Shown here: piece after piece, positions 9,665-16,467 of the stretch | Numbering within the stretch: the stretch's first letter is position 1 | Layout of the letters: each line of letters begins with the position of its first letter | Origin: Roseibium aggregatum | Lineage (GTDB): Bacteria; Pseudomonadota; Alphaproteobacteria; Rhizobiales; Stappiaceae | DNA: 64,000 bases | NCBI RefSeq assembly: GCF_014692675.1 | Contig: NZ_JABFCZ010000007.1 | Coordinates: 156,636-220,635 of the forward strand | Reading direction: 5' to 3' | Made by a program: the position numbers and the translations under genes | The notes under the pieces: generated by a model | The model's input: the letters and a program-made list of their open reading frames with translations, nothing else | Told to the model about the DNA's origin: nothing | Database searches by the model: none

Positions 9665-10126
9665 TCAGCCTTTCCGCTTCACTTCGATCTTCTTGGTCTT
9701 TTCGGCCGTTTCCGCAGGGCGCGGCAGGACGACGGTCAGCACGCCGTTGTCCATGTGGGCCTCGACCTTGGACGCATCCGGTTCGAACGGCAGGGTCAGG
9801 ACGCGGCGGAATGAACCGTAGCTGCGTTCGCTGACATAACGGTCCTTTTCGTCGACGGTTTTTTCGGCCGTCTTTTCACCCTTGATGGTCAGCGTCCGAT
9901 CGGAAACGGACACGTCGATGTCCTTTTCCGCAATCCCGGGCAATTCGGCCGTCAGTTCCAGACCCTTGTCCGTGTCATGAACGTCAATTGCCGGGAAACT
10001 GGTCACGGCCGCTCCGGCGGCCGGCAGCTTTCTGCCGAAGTCCTGGAACATCCTGTCCATTTCCTTCTGCAAGGACGTAAAAGGATTGTCGTTATTTCCC
10101 CAAAGAGAGGGCAACAGATTGCTCAT
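9665..10126 (-). CDS. Small heat shock protein, Hsp20/alpha-crystallin family
   Basis: ATP-independent holdase chaperone of 153 residues that binds unfolding proteins and passes them to DnaK/ClpB. The alpha-crystallin domain (about 45-140) has the usual ELPGIAEKDIDVSVSD stretch and ends with the signature HMDNGVLTVVLP. Start MSNLLPSLWG was chosen because AAAGGTGG precedes it at normal spacing; an ATG 11 codons earlier lacks a ribosome site. A strong terminator follows. An FNR/FixK-like box 113 bases upstream suggests low-oxygen control rather than only heat control; I found no convincing RpoH promoter or ROSE-like thermometer. Confidence 0.93.
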   Translation of the reverse strand: MSNLLPSLWGNNDNPFTSLQKEMDRMFQDFGRKLPAAGAAVTSFPAIDVHDTDKGLELTAELPGIAEKDIDVSVSDRTLTIKGEKTAEKTVDEKDRYVSERSYGSFRRVLTLPFEPDASKVEAHMDNGVLTVVLPRPAETAEKTKKIEVKRKG

Positions 10127-10238
10127 TTTGAACCACCTTTTCTCCCGTACATGATTCAAGCTGCATTGAGCGTGGCGGAACCCGCACCGTTTCGCGCCCC
10201 GACCTTCCTCATGTTAACGCGCAACCGGAGCGTTTCGT

Positions 10239-10252
10239 TTGACCCACATCAA
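10239..10252 (-). promoter_or_regulatory. FNR/FixK-like box upstream of Hsp20 gene
   Basis: TTGACCCACATCAA fits TTGAY-N4-RTCAA exactly. It is 113 bases before the Hsp20 start on the minus strand. Confidence 0.6.
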
Positions 10253-10307
10253 CCGGATGCGGCACGGTCCCGCAATCGAGCGAATCGAACCGATCCCCCC
10301 AAACAAT

Positions 10308-10337
10308 GACGGGGCGCGAATTGCGTCGCGCCCCGTC
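10308..10337 (-). terminator. Perfect hairpin terminator after hypothetical gene
   Basis: GACGGGGCGCGA pairs perfectly with TCGCGCCCCGTC around a 6-base loop. On the minus strand it is followed by ATTGTTT, a modest T tract, so it ends the 10360-10740 transcript. Confidence 0.75.
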
Positions 10338-10359
10338 ACCTGAAACGACATTGAAAGGA

Positions 10360-10740
10360 TCAGACGGGCTGAACCGTCACGACCTGGAACGTATAGAGGT
10401 CGCCGTCCTCATCCTTGATGGAGACGTATTCGCCGGGCTTAAAGGCATGGGCGCCGAAGCGGTAGCCCGCCTCGTCATCATCCTCGCCCTCGATGTCGTA
10501 GTGGAACGCCCAGGAGCCGCCCGGCTTGTGAACCAGGTGGCCGATTTCCTCTTCCTCGCCCCCCCAGAAACGGCGGACCCGGCAATGCTGACGCTCTTTT
10601 TTCCACATTGCCGCGTCGATATGGCCGCTTTCATCGAGCGGAGCGGTGAACTCGTAGCCATGGTGTGCCGAGCCTTGCGGAAACTCCTTGGTCCGGGCCA
10701 GATTCAGCCTGATCTTCCTCAAAGCCGGAAATTCACTCAT
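10360..10740 (-). CDS. Conserved-looking hypothetical protein, acidic, 126 residues
   Basis: I do not recognise a named family. The protein is soluble, has no signal peptide or membrane segment, and is rich in Trp, Tyr, His and acidic residues, with an EDGDLYTFQVVTV ending that suggests a small beta-rich fold. Codon use matches the neighbours, the start is followed by a sensible frame, and a terminator closes it, so it is very likely real. It diverges from the phosphotransferase/kinase fusion, and the FNR/FixK-like box in the shared 148-base gap could serve both. Context suggests a small stress or low-oxygen accessory protein. Confidence 0.8.
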   Translation of the reverse strand: MSEFPALRKIRLNLARTKEFPQGSAHHGYEFTAPLDESGHIDAAMWKKERQHCRVRRFWGGEEEEIGHLVHKPGGSWAFHYDIEGEDDDEAGYRFGAHAFKPGEYVSIKDEDGDLYTFQVVTVQPV

Positions 10741-10812
10741 GACAGTCCTCCTTGAAAATATTCTGCCGTGCCACAGTCATAGCAGCTAGACCGCAAGGCG
10801 ATAAATACATCA

Positions 10813-10826
10813 TTGAGAAAGATCAA
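10813..10826. promoter_or_regulatory. FNR/FixK-like box in divergent promoter
   Basis: TTGAGAAAGATCAA, one mismatch from TTGAY-N4-RTCAA, lies 63 bases before the kinase-fusion start and 73 before the divergent hypothetical gene, so it could control both. Confidence 0.5.
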
Positions 10827-10888
10827 ACGGTTGTCGGCCCAGTTGCGGCAGATTTCAAAACAGGCAAACCAAAGGGGAAATCAGGACC

Positions 10889-12457
10889 ATGAAACCGGAC
10901 ATCACCCAGGACCGCGTGTTTGCCTTTCTGGAAAGCCTCACGCCGGACGATGCCTCCGGACTGAAGACAAAGCGGATCGACACCCATGCCAATACGATCG
11001 TCCTCGTCGGGGCCAAAGCCTACAAGGTCAAGCGGGCGGTCCGCTTCCCCTTCCTCGACTATTCCACGCTAGCCCTGCGCCAGGAGGCCTGCGAGCGCGA
11101 GATCGTCTACAATTCCTGCTACGCCCAAAGCCTCTACGTGAAGGCGGTCCCGGTCACCGAGGAAGCCGACGGATCGCTGGCCCTGGACGGGGCCGGCAAG
11201 CCGGTCGAATGGGTGGTCGTCATGAACCGGTTTTCAGGGAAAGACGAACTGGACAACCTTGCCGAAGCCGGACCGTTTTCCGATGCGCTCGCCGATGATT
11301 TGGCCGCCATGATGGTGACGGCCCATGACAATGCGCCGGAGCGCGAGGCCGACGGGTTCATTGCCGAACTCAGTAGCTATGTGGAGCAGAACGCGGCCGC
11401 CTTTGCCGAGCATCCGGAGCTGTTTCCGCCGCAGGAGGCGGCCCATCTGAGCGAAAGCGCGCGGCGCTGGCTTGAGCGGATCGGCGACCTGATCCGCACC
11501 CGGGGACGGCACGGCCTGATCCGCCTGTGCCACGGCGATGCGCATCTGCGCAACATCGTGCTTCAGGACGGCAAGCCCGTGCTGTTCGACGCTGTCGAGT
11601 TCTCCGATGCAATCGCAACCGGCGACGTGCTTTACGACCTCGCCTTCCTGCTGATGGACCTTTGGGAGCGCGGACAGAGGCGCGCGGCCAACCGGGTCTT
11701 CAACCGCTATTTCGACAAGGCCCGGCGCGAGATCGATATCGACGGTCTCGCCGCCCTGCCCTTCTACCTGATGATGCGCGCCGCAATCCGGGCGAAGATC
11801 GCCGCAAGTGCTGCACTCAACCAGTCGGAGCCGGCGGAACGCCGGCGCCAGGAAGACCAGGCCCGGGCCTATTTTCGTCATGCGCTCGACTTCCTCGATC
11901 CGCGCGAACCGGTGCTGACCGCCATCGGCGGTCTATCGGGCACGGGAAAGACGACGCTTGCCTATGGCATCGCCCCGGAGATCGGCCGCGCGCCGGGCGC
12001 GCGGGTGCTGCGAACGGATGTCATGCGCAAGGCCCGACTGGGGCTTGAAGAAACGGAAAAGGCACCGGCGGAGGCCTATACCAGGCAAGCGAGCGACGAA
12101 GTCTATGCGGCCATCGACCGGCAGATCCAGTCGGTGCTGGCCGCCGGACATTCGGCGATCTTCGACGCGGTCTTCGCAGACGAGGCGGAACGGGCCCATG
12201 TGGAAGCGGTCGCCGCCCGCGTGGAAGCGCACTTTTGCGGCGTGTGGCTCAACGCGCCCGAAGCGATCCTCAAGGACCGGGTCTCGGCCCGCAAGGGCGA
12301 TGCGTCCGATGCAGACGCGGACATCGTTGCGCGCCAGCTCACCTACGATCTCGGCGACATGACGTGGGCGAGCGTCGATGCCTCCAGCTCCTTCGACGAC
12401 ACGCTGCGGAATGCGCGGCAGGCGCTGCAGCGGTGCGGCGTTTTTCAGAGCCCGTAG
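10889..12457 (+). CDS. Aminoglycoside-phosphotransferase-like / P-loop kinase fusion
   Basis: Two-part protein of 522 residues. The N-terminal half resembles APH/choline-kinase-type phosphotransferases, with the catalytic loop CHGDAHLRNIVL (His215, Asp217, Asn222) followed by LFDAVEFSD, where a metal-binding Asp is expected. The C-terminal half is an AAA_33-type nucleotide kinase with Walker A GGLSGTGKT at 347-355. The same fusion is found in mycobacteria as Rv2004c of the DosR dormancy regulon, whose substrate is unknown. Here it stands near Hsp20 and universal stress genes and behind an FNR/FixK-like box. It is unlikely to be a resistance enzyme. Its 3' end overlaps azlD on the other strand by 13 bases. 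Confidence 0.85.
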   Translation: MKPDITQDRVFAFLESLTPDDASGLKTKRIDTHANTIVLVGAKAYKVKRAVRFPFLDYSTLALRQEACEREIVYNSCYAQSLYVKAVPVTEEADGSLALDGAGKPVEWVVVMNRFSGKDELDNLAEAGPFSDALADDLAAMMVTAHDNAPEREADGFIAELSSYVEQNAAAFAEHPELFPPQEAAHLSESARRWLERIGDLIRTRGRHGLIRLCHGDAHLRNIVLQDGKPVLFDAVEFSDAIATGDVLYDLAFLLMDLWERGQRRAANRVFNRYFDKARREIDIDGLAALPFYLMMRAAIRAKIAASAALNQSEPAERRRQEDQARAYFRHALDFLDPREPVLTAIGGLSGTGKTTLAYGIAPEIGRAPGARVLRTDVMRKARLGLEETEKAPAEAYTRQASDEVYAAIDRQIQSVLAAGHSAIFDAVFADEAERAHVEAVAARVEAHFCGVWLNAPEAILKDRVSARKGDASDADADIVARQLTYDLGDMTWASVDASSSFDDTLRNARQALQRCGVFQSP

Positions 12458-12765
12458 CCGCGCATGGCGGCGGCGGCCCCGACCGCGAAGACCACCGCGA
12501 TGAATTCCTTGCGGACCCATGCCATGACGACCGCCGACACGACCAGGCAGAGCATTACAGGCACGCCGCCCTTCAGAGCGATCGGCAGGATGGTGGAGAC
12601 GATGATCGCACCCGGCAGCGCTTCCAGCGCGCGGTGGATCCTGGGCGTCAGCGGAATGCGGCCCATGATCCAGTAGCCGCCGGCGCGCATGGCATAGGTG
12701 ACGGCCGTCATGCCGGCGATGGCGAGCAGGAACATGCCGTCGACGGAAAAGACCGCGTCAGTCAT
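12445..12765 (-). CDS. azlD: AzlD family branched-chain amino acid transport protein
   Basis: Small membrane protein of 106 residues with about four hydrophobic helices, the partner of AzlC in branched-chain amino acid export. The start at 12765 lies inside the azlC stop region (8-base overlap), showing translational coupling; an upstream ATG at 12783 would deepen the overlap to 26 bases. The motif TYAMRAGGYWIMGR is typical of AzlD. The 3' end overlaps the convergent kinase-fusion gene. Confidence 0.87.
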   Translation of the reverse strand: MTDAVFSVDGMFLLAIAGMTAVTYAMRAGGYWIMGRIPLTPRIHRALEALPGAIIVSTILPIALKGGVPVMLCLVVSAVVMAWVRKEFIAVVFAVGAAAAMRGYGL

Positions 12766-13459
12766 CGAGGAACGCCCCCGCAACTGCGCCCGACACCGCG
12801 CCGGTCAGGATGCCCCAGTAACCGCCGAACAGATACCAGGTCGCAATCGCCACCCCGCCGGCCACGGCCCAGCTCAGCGTCTGGCGCCGCCCTTTCCACA
12901 AAGGCACCAAGAGGGCGACGAAGAAGGCCGGCATGATGACGTCGAGCCCCCAAACCTTCGGGTCGGACACCAGGCTGCCGAGGAAGTAGCCGGGTATCAC
13001 GGAGAGGCTCCAGACGGTCCAGGTGAAGATGCCACTGCCGAGATAGATGCCCCAGTCGCGCTCGCCCTCATTGTATTGGCGAAGGGTGAGCAGCCAGTTG
13101 ATGTCGGTCAGCAGGAACAGCGAAGGATAGGTCTGGATGCCCGGCACCTGGCCGAGCCAGGGCCTTAGGCTTGCCCCGATCAGGAGCATGCGCATGTTGA
13201 CGGCCGCTGTCACGCCGATCATCGCCAGGCACCCGGCCCATGTCAGCGGATCGCCGTAGACCTCCATGGCCACGAACTGGGACGCACCTGCGTAAACAAA
13301 GGAGTTGATCAGCAGCGTTTCGGCAAAGGTCAGCCCCTTCTGTGCGGCGACCGTGCCGAAGGCGGCGCCGAAGGCGATCACCCCGGGCAGGATCGGCAGG
13401 CACAACAGGGCCCCACGCACGCAACCGCTCGCGGTCAAAGAAATCCGATTTTCCGTCAT
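12758..13459 (-). CDS. azlC: AzlC family branched-chain amino acid exporter subunit
   Basis: Integral membrane protein of 233 residues, the large subunit of the AzlCD (BrnFE-like) exporter of leucine, isoleucine, valine or analogues. It has a run of hydrophobic helices and the family stretch FVYAGASQFVAMEVYGDPL. Start MTENRISLT at 13459 was chosen; an adjacent upstream TTG is in frame. No regulator such as Lrp/AzlB is adjacent. Confidence 0.9.
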   Translation of the reverse strand: MTENRISLTASGCVRGALLCLPILPGVIAFGAAFGTVAAQKGLTFAETLLINSFVYAGASQFVAMEVYGDPLTWAGCLAMIGVTAAVNMRMLLIGASLRPWLGQVPGIQTYPSLFLLTDINWLLTLRQYNEGERDWGIYLGSGIFTWTVWSLSVIPGYFLGSLVSDPKVWGLDVIMPAFFVALLVPLWKGRRQTLSWAVAGGVAIATWYLFGGYWGILTGAVSGAVAGAFLDD

Positions 13460-13610
13460 TCCCAAATCTGTCGAGAGGCGCGCCGGTCGAAGGACCGATC
13501 AAAGCGTTGGGCGATAAGTTATCTCACCATGGCCCGCGGGCCGGCCGCGGACCAATAAAATCTTGTGATCCGATCATTCACGGTGCTGCTGAAACGACCG
13601 GGTTCCGGTC

Positions 13611-14438
13611 CTAAAACAGCACGCCGTAAATCATGCGCAGGCCGGTGAAGCCGAGGAACAGGGCGAAGACCAGCTTCAGTTTCGACGGATCGATCGTATG
13701 GGCGATCTTCGCGCCCAGCGGTGCAGCAAAGGTCGAGGCCGGAATGATCAGGAAGAAGCCGATCAGGTTGACGTAGCCGAGGGAGAACGGCGGACGGTCG
13801 GGTTCGCCCAGACCGAAATAGATCGACAGCAAGGTGCCGGGAACGGCGATGATCAGCCCGATGGCGGCGGCGGTGCCGACGGCCTTGCGGATCGGATAGT
13901 TGAACAGCGTCAGGGTTGGAACCCCCAGGGTTCCGCCGCCGATGCCCATCATGACCGAAATGCCGCCGATGATGAAACCGATCAGTTCCTTGACCGGGGA
14001 TCCGGGAAGCTTTTCGGCAAGCGCGGATCCGTCCTTGCGGAACAGCATGTTCGCCGAAACGGCAAGCGCGACCACACCGAAGATGAGGGTCAGCGAACCG
14101 CCGGAAATGTTGCCGGCAAGCGTCGCACCGGCGATCACGCCGAGGCCGATCGCCCACCACCAGCGCTTCAGAAGATCCACATCGACGCTGCCGCGCTTCC
14201 AGTGGGCGCGCGCCGACGAGGTTCCCGTCGCCAGGATGGTCGCAAGCGATGTGCCGACCGCCACGTGCATCAGGACGGACTGGTCGATCTTGAGGGCCGT
14301 GAACATGTAATAGAGCACCGGCACGATGACGATGCCGCCGCCCACGCCCAGGAGCCCCGCAACGATCCCGGCCACCAGGCCCGTTGCCAGAAGTGCCGCC
14401 GCCAGAAGCGCCAGCTCGAACATGCTGAAGTCAGCCAT
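13611..14438 (-). CDS. TauE/SafE family sulfite or anion exporter-like permease
   Basis: Integral membrane protein of 275 residues with about eight helices and the family's glycine-rich N-terminal motif GLLGVGGGIVIVPVL, repeated in the second half as IGGGTLGVPTLTLFNY. Family members export sulfite, sulfoacetate or related anions, or import others. It is monocistronic and 29 kb from the cys operon, so a direct link to sulfate assimilation is not supported. Confidence 0.88.
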   Translation of the reverse strand: MADFSMFELALLAAALLATGLVAGIVAGLLGVGGGIVIVPVLYYMFTALKIDQSVLMHVAVGTSLATILATGTSSARAHWKRGSVDVDLLKRWWWAIGLGVIAGATLAGNISGGSLTLIFGVVALAVSANMLFRKDGSALAEKLPGSPVKELIGFIIGGISVMMGIGGGTLGVPTLTLFNYPIRKAVGTAAAIGLIIAVPGTLLSIYFGLGEPDRPPFSLGYVNLIGFFLIIPASTFAAPLGAKIAHTIDPSKLKLVFALFLGFTGLRMIYGVLF

Positions 14439-14696
14439 TTGTTTTCCGATTCACAATTCCAGAATTTGCGGCACCATACAGGGGAGACCCGCCCGAACGC
14501 CAGCACACATAACTGTTGCCATTTCAGAACAAAAGCCGGGATTTATTCCCGGTTGTGGTGACGCGGGTTGCAGCCGGCCAACTGGCAGTCGTGAACCGCA
14601 TCGAACATGCCGGCGAAAAATGACCCCTTGCCCACGACGTTCACCTTCAAGACGGTGCTCGGGCCGGATAAATGAATAATTTTCAATGGGAGAAAT

Positions 14697-14773
14697 GGTA
14701 CAGACGGGTGGATTCGAACCACCGACCTTCGGAGCCACAATCCGACGCTCTAACCAACTGAGCTACGTCTGCA
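14697..14773 (-). tRNA. tRNA-His (GTG)
   Basis: A full cloverleaf of 77 bases with encoded CCA. The anticodon loop is TTGTGGC (anticodon GTG) and the T arm has GGTTCGAATCC. The base before position 1 is T, and the discriminator is A73, so the canonical G-1/C73 pair of tRNA-His is absent, as known for many alphaproteobacteria, whose HisRS has adapted to it. Confidence 0.97.
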
Positions 14774-14935
14774 AATGTCGAAGTGGCGCGGAACCTATTG
14801 GGTTCGGGCGCCCGTTTCAAGGGGGTCTTCTAACCGGCTTTCAGTCTGTCCACAAGCGGGAATTTTATCAAGAGCCCGCCCCGCCGCTTGAAGGAAACAA
14901 GCCGCGCTGCCGGTCCCGCCGGGCGGGGTCAGACA

Positions 14936-14972
14936 GAAAAAACGCCCCGGCACCTGGGCACCGGGGCGTTTT
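14936..14972 (-). terminator. Rho-independent terminator after first phasin
   Basis: On the minus strand a GC-rich stem built from CGCCCCGG and CCGGGGCG is followed by TTTTTTC, just beyond the phasin stop. Confidence 0.88.
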
Positions 14973-14996
14973 GTCAATTCAAGCGAAAGAGGCGCC

Positions 14997-15506
14997 TCAG
15001 GCGACCTTCATTTCCTTGAAGGTCTTTTCGACGGCTTCCTTGACCGGAGCGGTCACGTCGGTGCTCAGCTTGGTCGCGAACTCCTGCATGTCCTTGGTCT
15101 GGGTGCTCAGAGCGTCGAACTGCTGACGGGTAAAGGTCGACTGCAGCTCGATGACTTCGGCGAGCGACTTGGCAGCCATCAGATCCTTCATGAAGGAAAA
15201 GGTGGCGTCGGCGTTCGACTTGGCCGCGTCGACTGCCTTGTGGTTGAATTCGACAACGCCCTGACGGGACGTTTCGAAGGTGTCTTCCATCAGGTCGGTT
15301 GCGTCTTCAGCGGCCGTCTTCACCTTGGCATAGGTGTCGCGGGCCTGCTCGATGCTCTTTTCGGTCGCTTCACGGAAAGCAGCCGGGATTTCCATTTTCG
15401 GCATGGCAAAAGCCTCGAAGTTCGGGAAAGCGAAGTCCGGTCCAGACTTGGTCGTCTTGGTGGAACGGGTCTTCGGTGCAGCTTTTGCCGTCGTCGTGTC
15501 ACTCAT
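14997..15506 (-). CDS. Phasin family protein (PHA granule-associated)
   Basis: A 169-residue, mostly helical amphipathic protein. It resembles Phasin_2 proteins that coat polyhydroxyalkanoate granules: a disordered Ala/Lys/Thr-rich N-terminus, then the core FAMPKMEIPAAFREATEKSI, a helical central part with FSFMKDLMAAKSLAEVIELQ, and a final TAPVKEAVEKTFKEMK. Start MSDTTTAKAAPK was selected because TAGGAGATGAGATC precedes it; the frame extends 11 residues upstream without support. A TGC-rich repeat 110-142 bases upstream may be a PhaR site. A second phasin gene lies upstream on the same strand, but each has its own terminator. Confidence 0.92.
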   Translation of the reverse strand: MSDTTTAKAAPKTRSTKTTKSGPDFAFPNFEAFAMPKMEIPAAFREATEKSIEQARDTYAKVKTAAEDATDLMEDTFETSRQGVVEFNHKAVDAAKSNADATFSFMKDLMAAKSLAEVIELQSTFTRQQFDALSTQTKDMQEFATKLSTDVTAPVKEAVEKTFKEMKVA

Positions 15507-15615
15507 GATCTCATCTCCTAAATGTTCGGATGCGATCATCTACAATCTCGTGTTGCCCGCCGAACGTGTCGTGGCGAGCCTTGTCGTCATCCGCATGCTC
15601 AAGATAGGGGATCTT

Positions 15616-15648
15616 TTGCTGCATTGCAACATATATTGCACTGCACAA
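15616..15648 (-). promoter_or_regulatory. Possible PhaR/AniA-type TGC-rich operator
   Basis: Two related 13-14-mers, TTGCTGCATTGCAA and TTGCACTGCACAA, start 20 bases apart in the phasin promoter. PhaR regulators of PHA genes bind CTGC/GCAG-type sequences, to which these are close. Assignment is by resemblance only. Confidence 0.4.
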
Positions 15649-15769
15649 TTAATTTTTTAGCGGTATTCCGCCGGAATTCGCGTTTGGCATGCGCTCAAGG
15701 AATTGAAATAGCGACTGAATTTTCCGCGTCCTGTTTTCAAAAAAAATTTTATCCGGCCTCAAAACGCAA

Positions 15770-15792
15770 ATGCGCCGGTCGAACCGGCGCAT
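15770..15792 (-). terminator. Hairpin terminator after second phasin
   Basis: ATGCGCCGGT and ACCGGCGCAT pair perfectly around 3 bases, with TTTGCGTTTT following on the minus strand. Confidence 0.75.
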
Positions 15793-15822
15793 CTGTTCAT
15801 TCATCGGCTCTGGCGTAAAGCG

Positions 15823-16206
15823 TCAGCTCTTGGCGGACTTGGCCGCGTCCTGGGCCGCCTTGGTCGCCGTGTCGCTGATATCGCGGGCCTGCTCGCCGAG
15901 CGTTTCCATCTGCTTGTGCAGATAACCCTGCTGCAGCGACATGATTTCCTCCATGTCCTTTGCCCGGACCATCTCCTGGGCGAACTTGAAGGCCGCGTCG
16001 ACCTGTTCCTCGGCGAAAGTGAGCGCCTTGCGGTTCACGTCGCTTGTCCCCGTCTGCATCGCGCTGGCGGAGTCTTCCACCTTGGAGACCGCCTGCTGGG
16101 TGACGTTCATGAAATCGTCAAAGGCCTTGCGCGCCTGGTCGACGCTCTTCTCGGCGAAATCACGCATCTGCTCGGGAATTTCAAAACCACTCTTACCTGC
16201 CGCCAT
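15823..16206 (-). CDS. Phasin family protein, short
   Basis: A 127-residue helical protein similar in plan to the neighbouring phasin (EIPEQMRDFAEKSVDQARKA, then FAQEMVRAKDMEEIMSLQ), expected to sit on PHA granules. The start at 16206 (MAAGKSGF) has GAGGACC upstream and gives the usual short-phasin N-terminus; the frame is open 37 codons further but that part looks non-coding. It lacks the Ala/Thr-rich N-terminal tail of the first phasin, suggesting an older duplication with divergence. Confidence 0.9.
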   Translation of the reverse strand: MAAGKSGFEIPEQMRDFAEKSVDQARKAFDDFMNVTQQAVSKVEDSASAMQTGTSDVNRKALTFAEEQVDAAFKFAQEMVRAKDMEEIMSLQQGYLHKQMETLGEQARDISDTATKAAQDAAKSAKS

Positions 16207-16467
16207 GGATTTGGTCCTCAAAACTCGTGCCCTGTGCGAAACGTCTCCCGCCGCGGCGAGAGCATCGCAATTTTTGGTAACACGGCGCGGCGGCAACGGC
16301 AAATCCGACAATGTCAATTAACTACGCCTTCACTCGGGTGCCTTAAGACCGGCACTTGGCGTGGACGCTCCCGGCCTTTAGCGGTATTAACGGGGAGTTT
16401 ACCACTATTAGGGTGCGGGGGCCCTGACCGCCTGCCGACGTCTCTCGATCTCGTGTGGAGTTGAGCC

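Noticed and set aside
10889..12457. Reading the phosphotransferase/kinase fusion as an aminoglycoside resistance gene
   Set aside because: The fused P-loop kinase domain and stress-gene context match the dormancy-type family, not resistance enzymes.
13466..13610. Possible gene or regulatory RNA between azlC and the TauE/SafE gene
   Set aside because: Only 145 bases with no ribosome site, conserved-looking hairpin or T tract that I could support.
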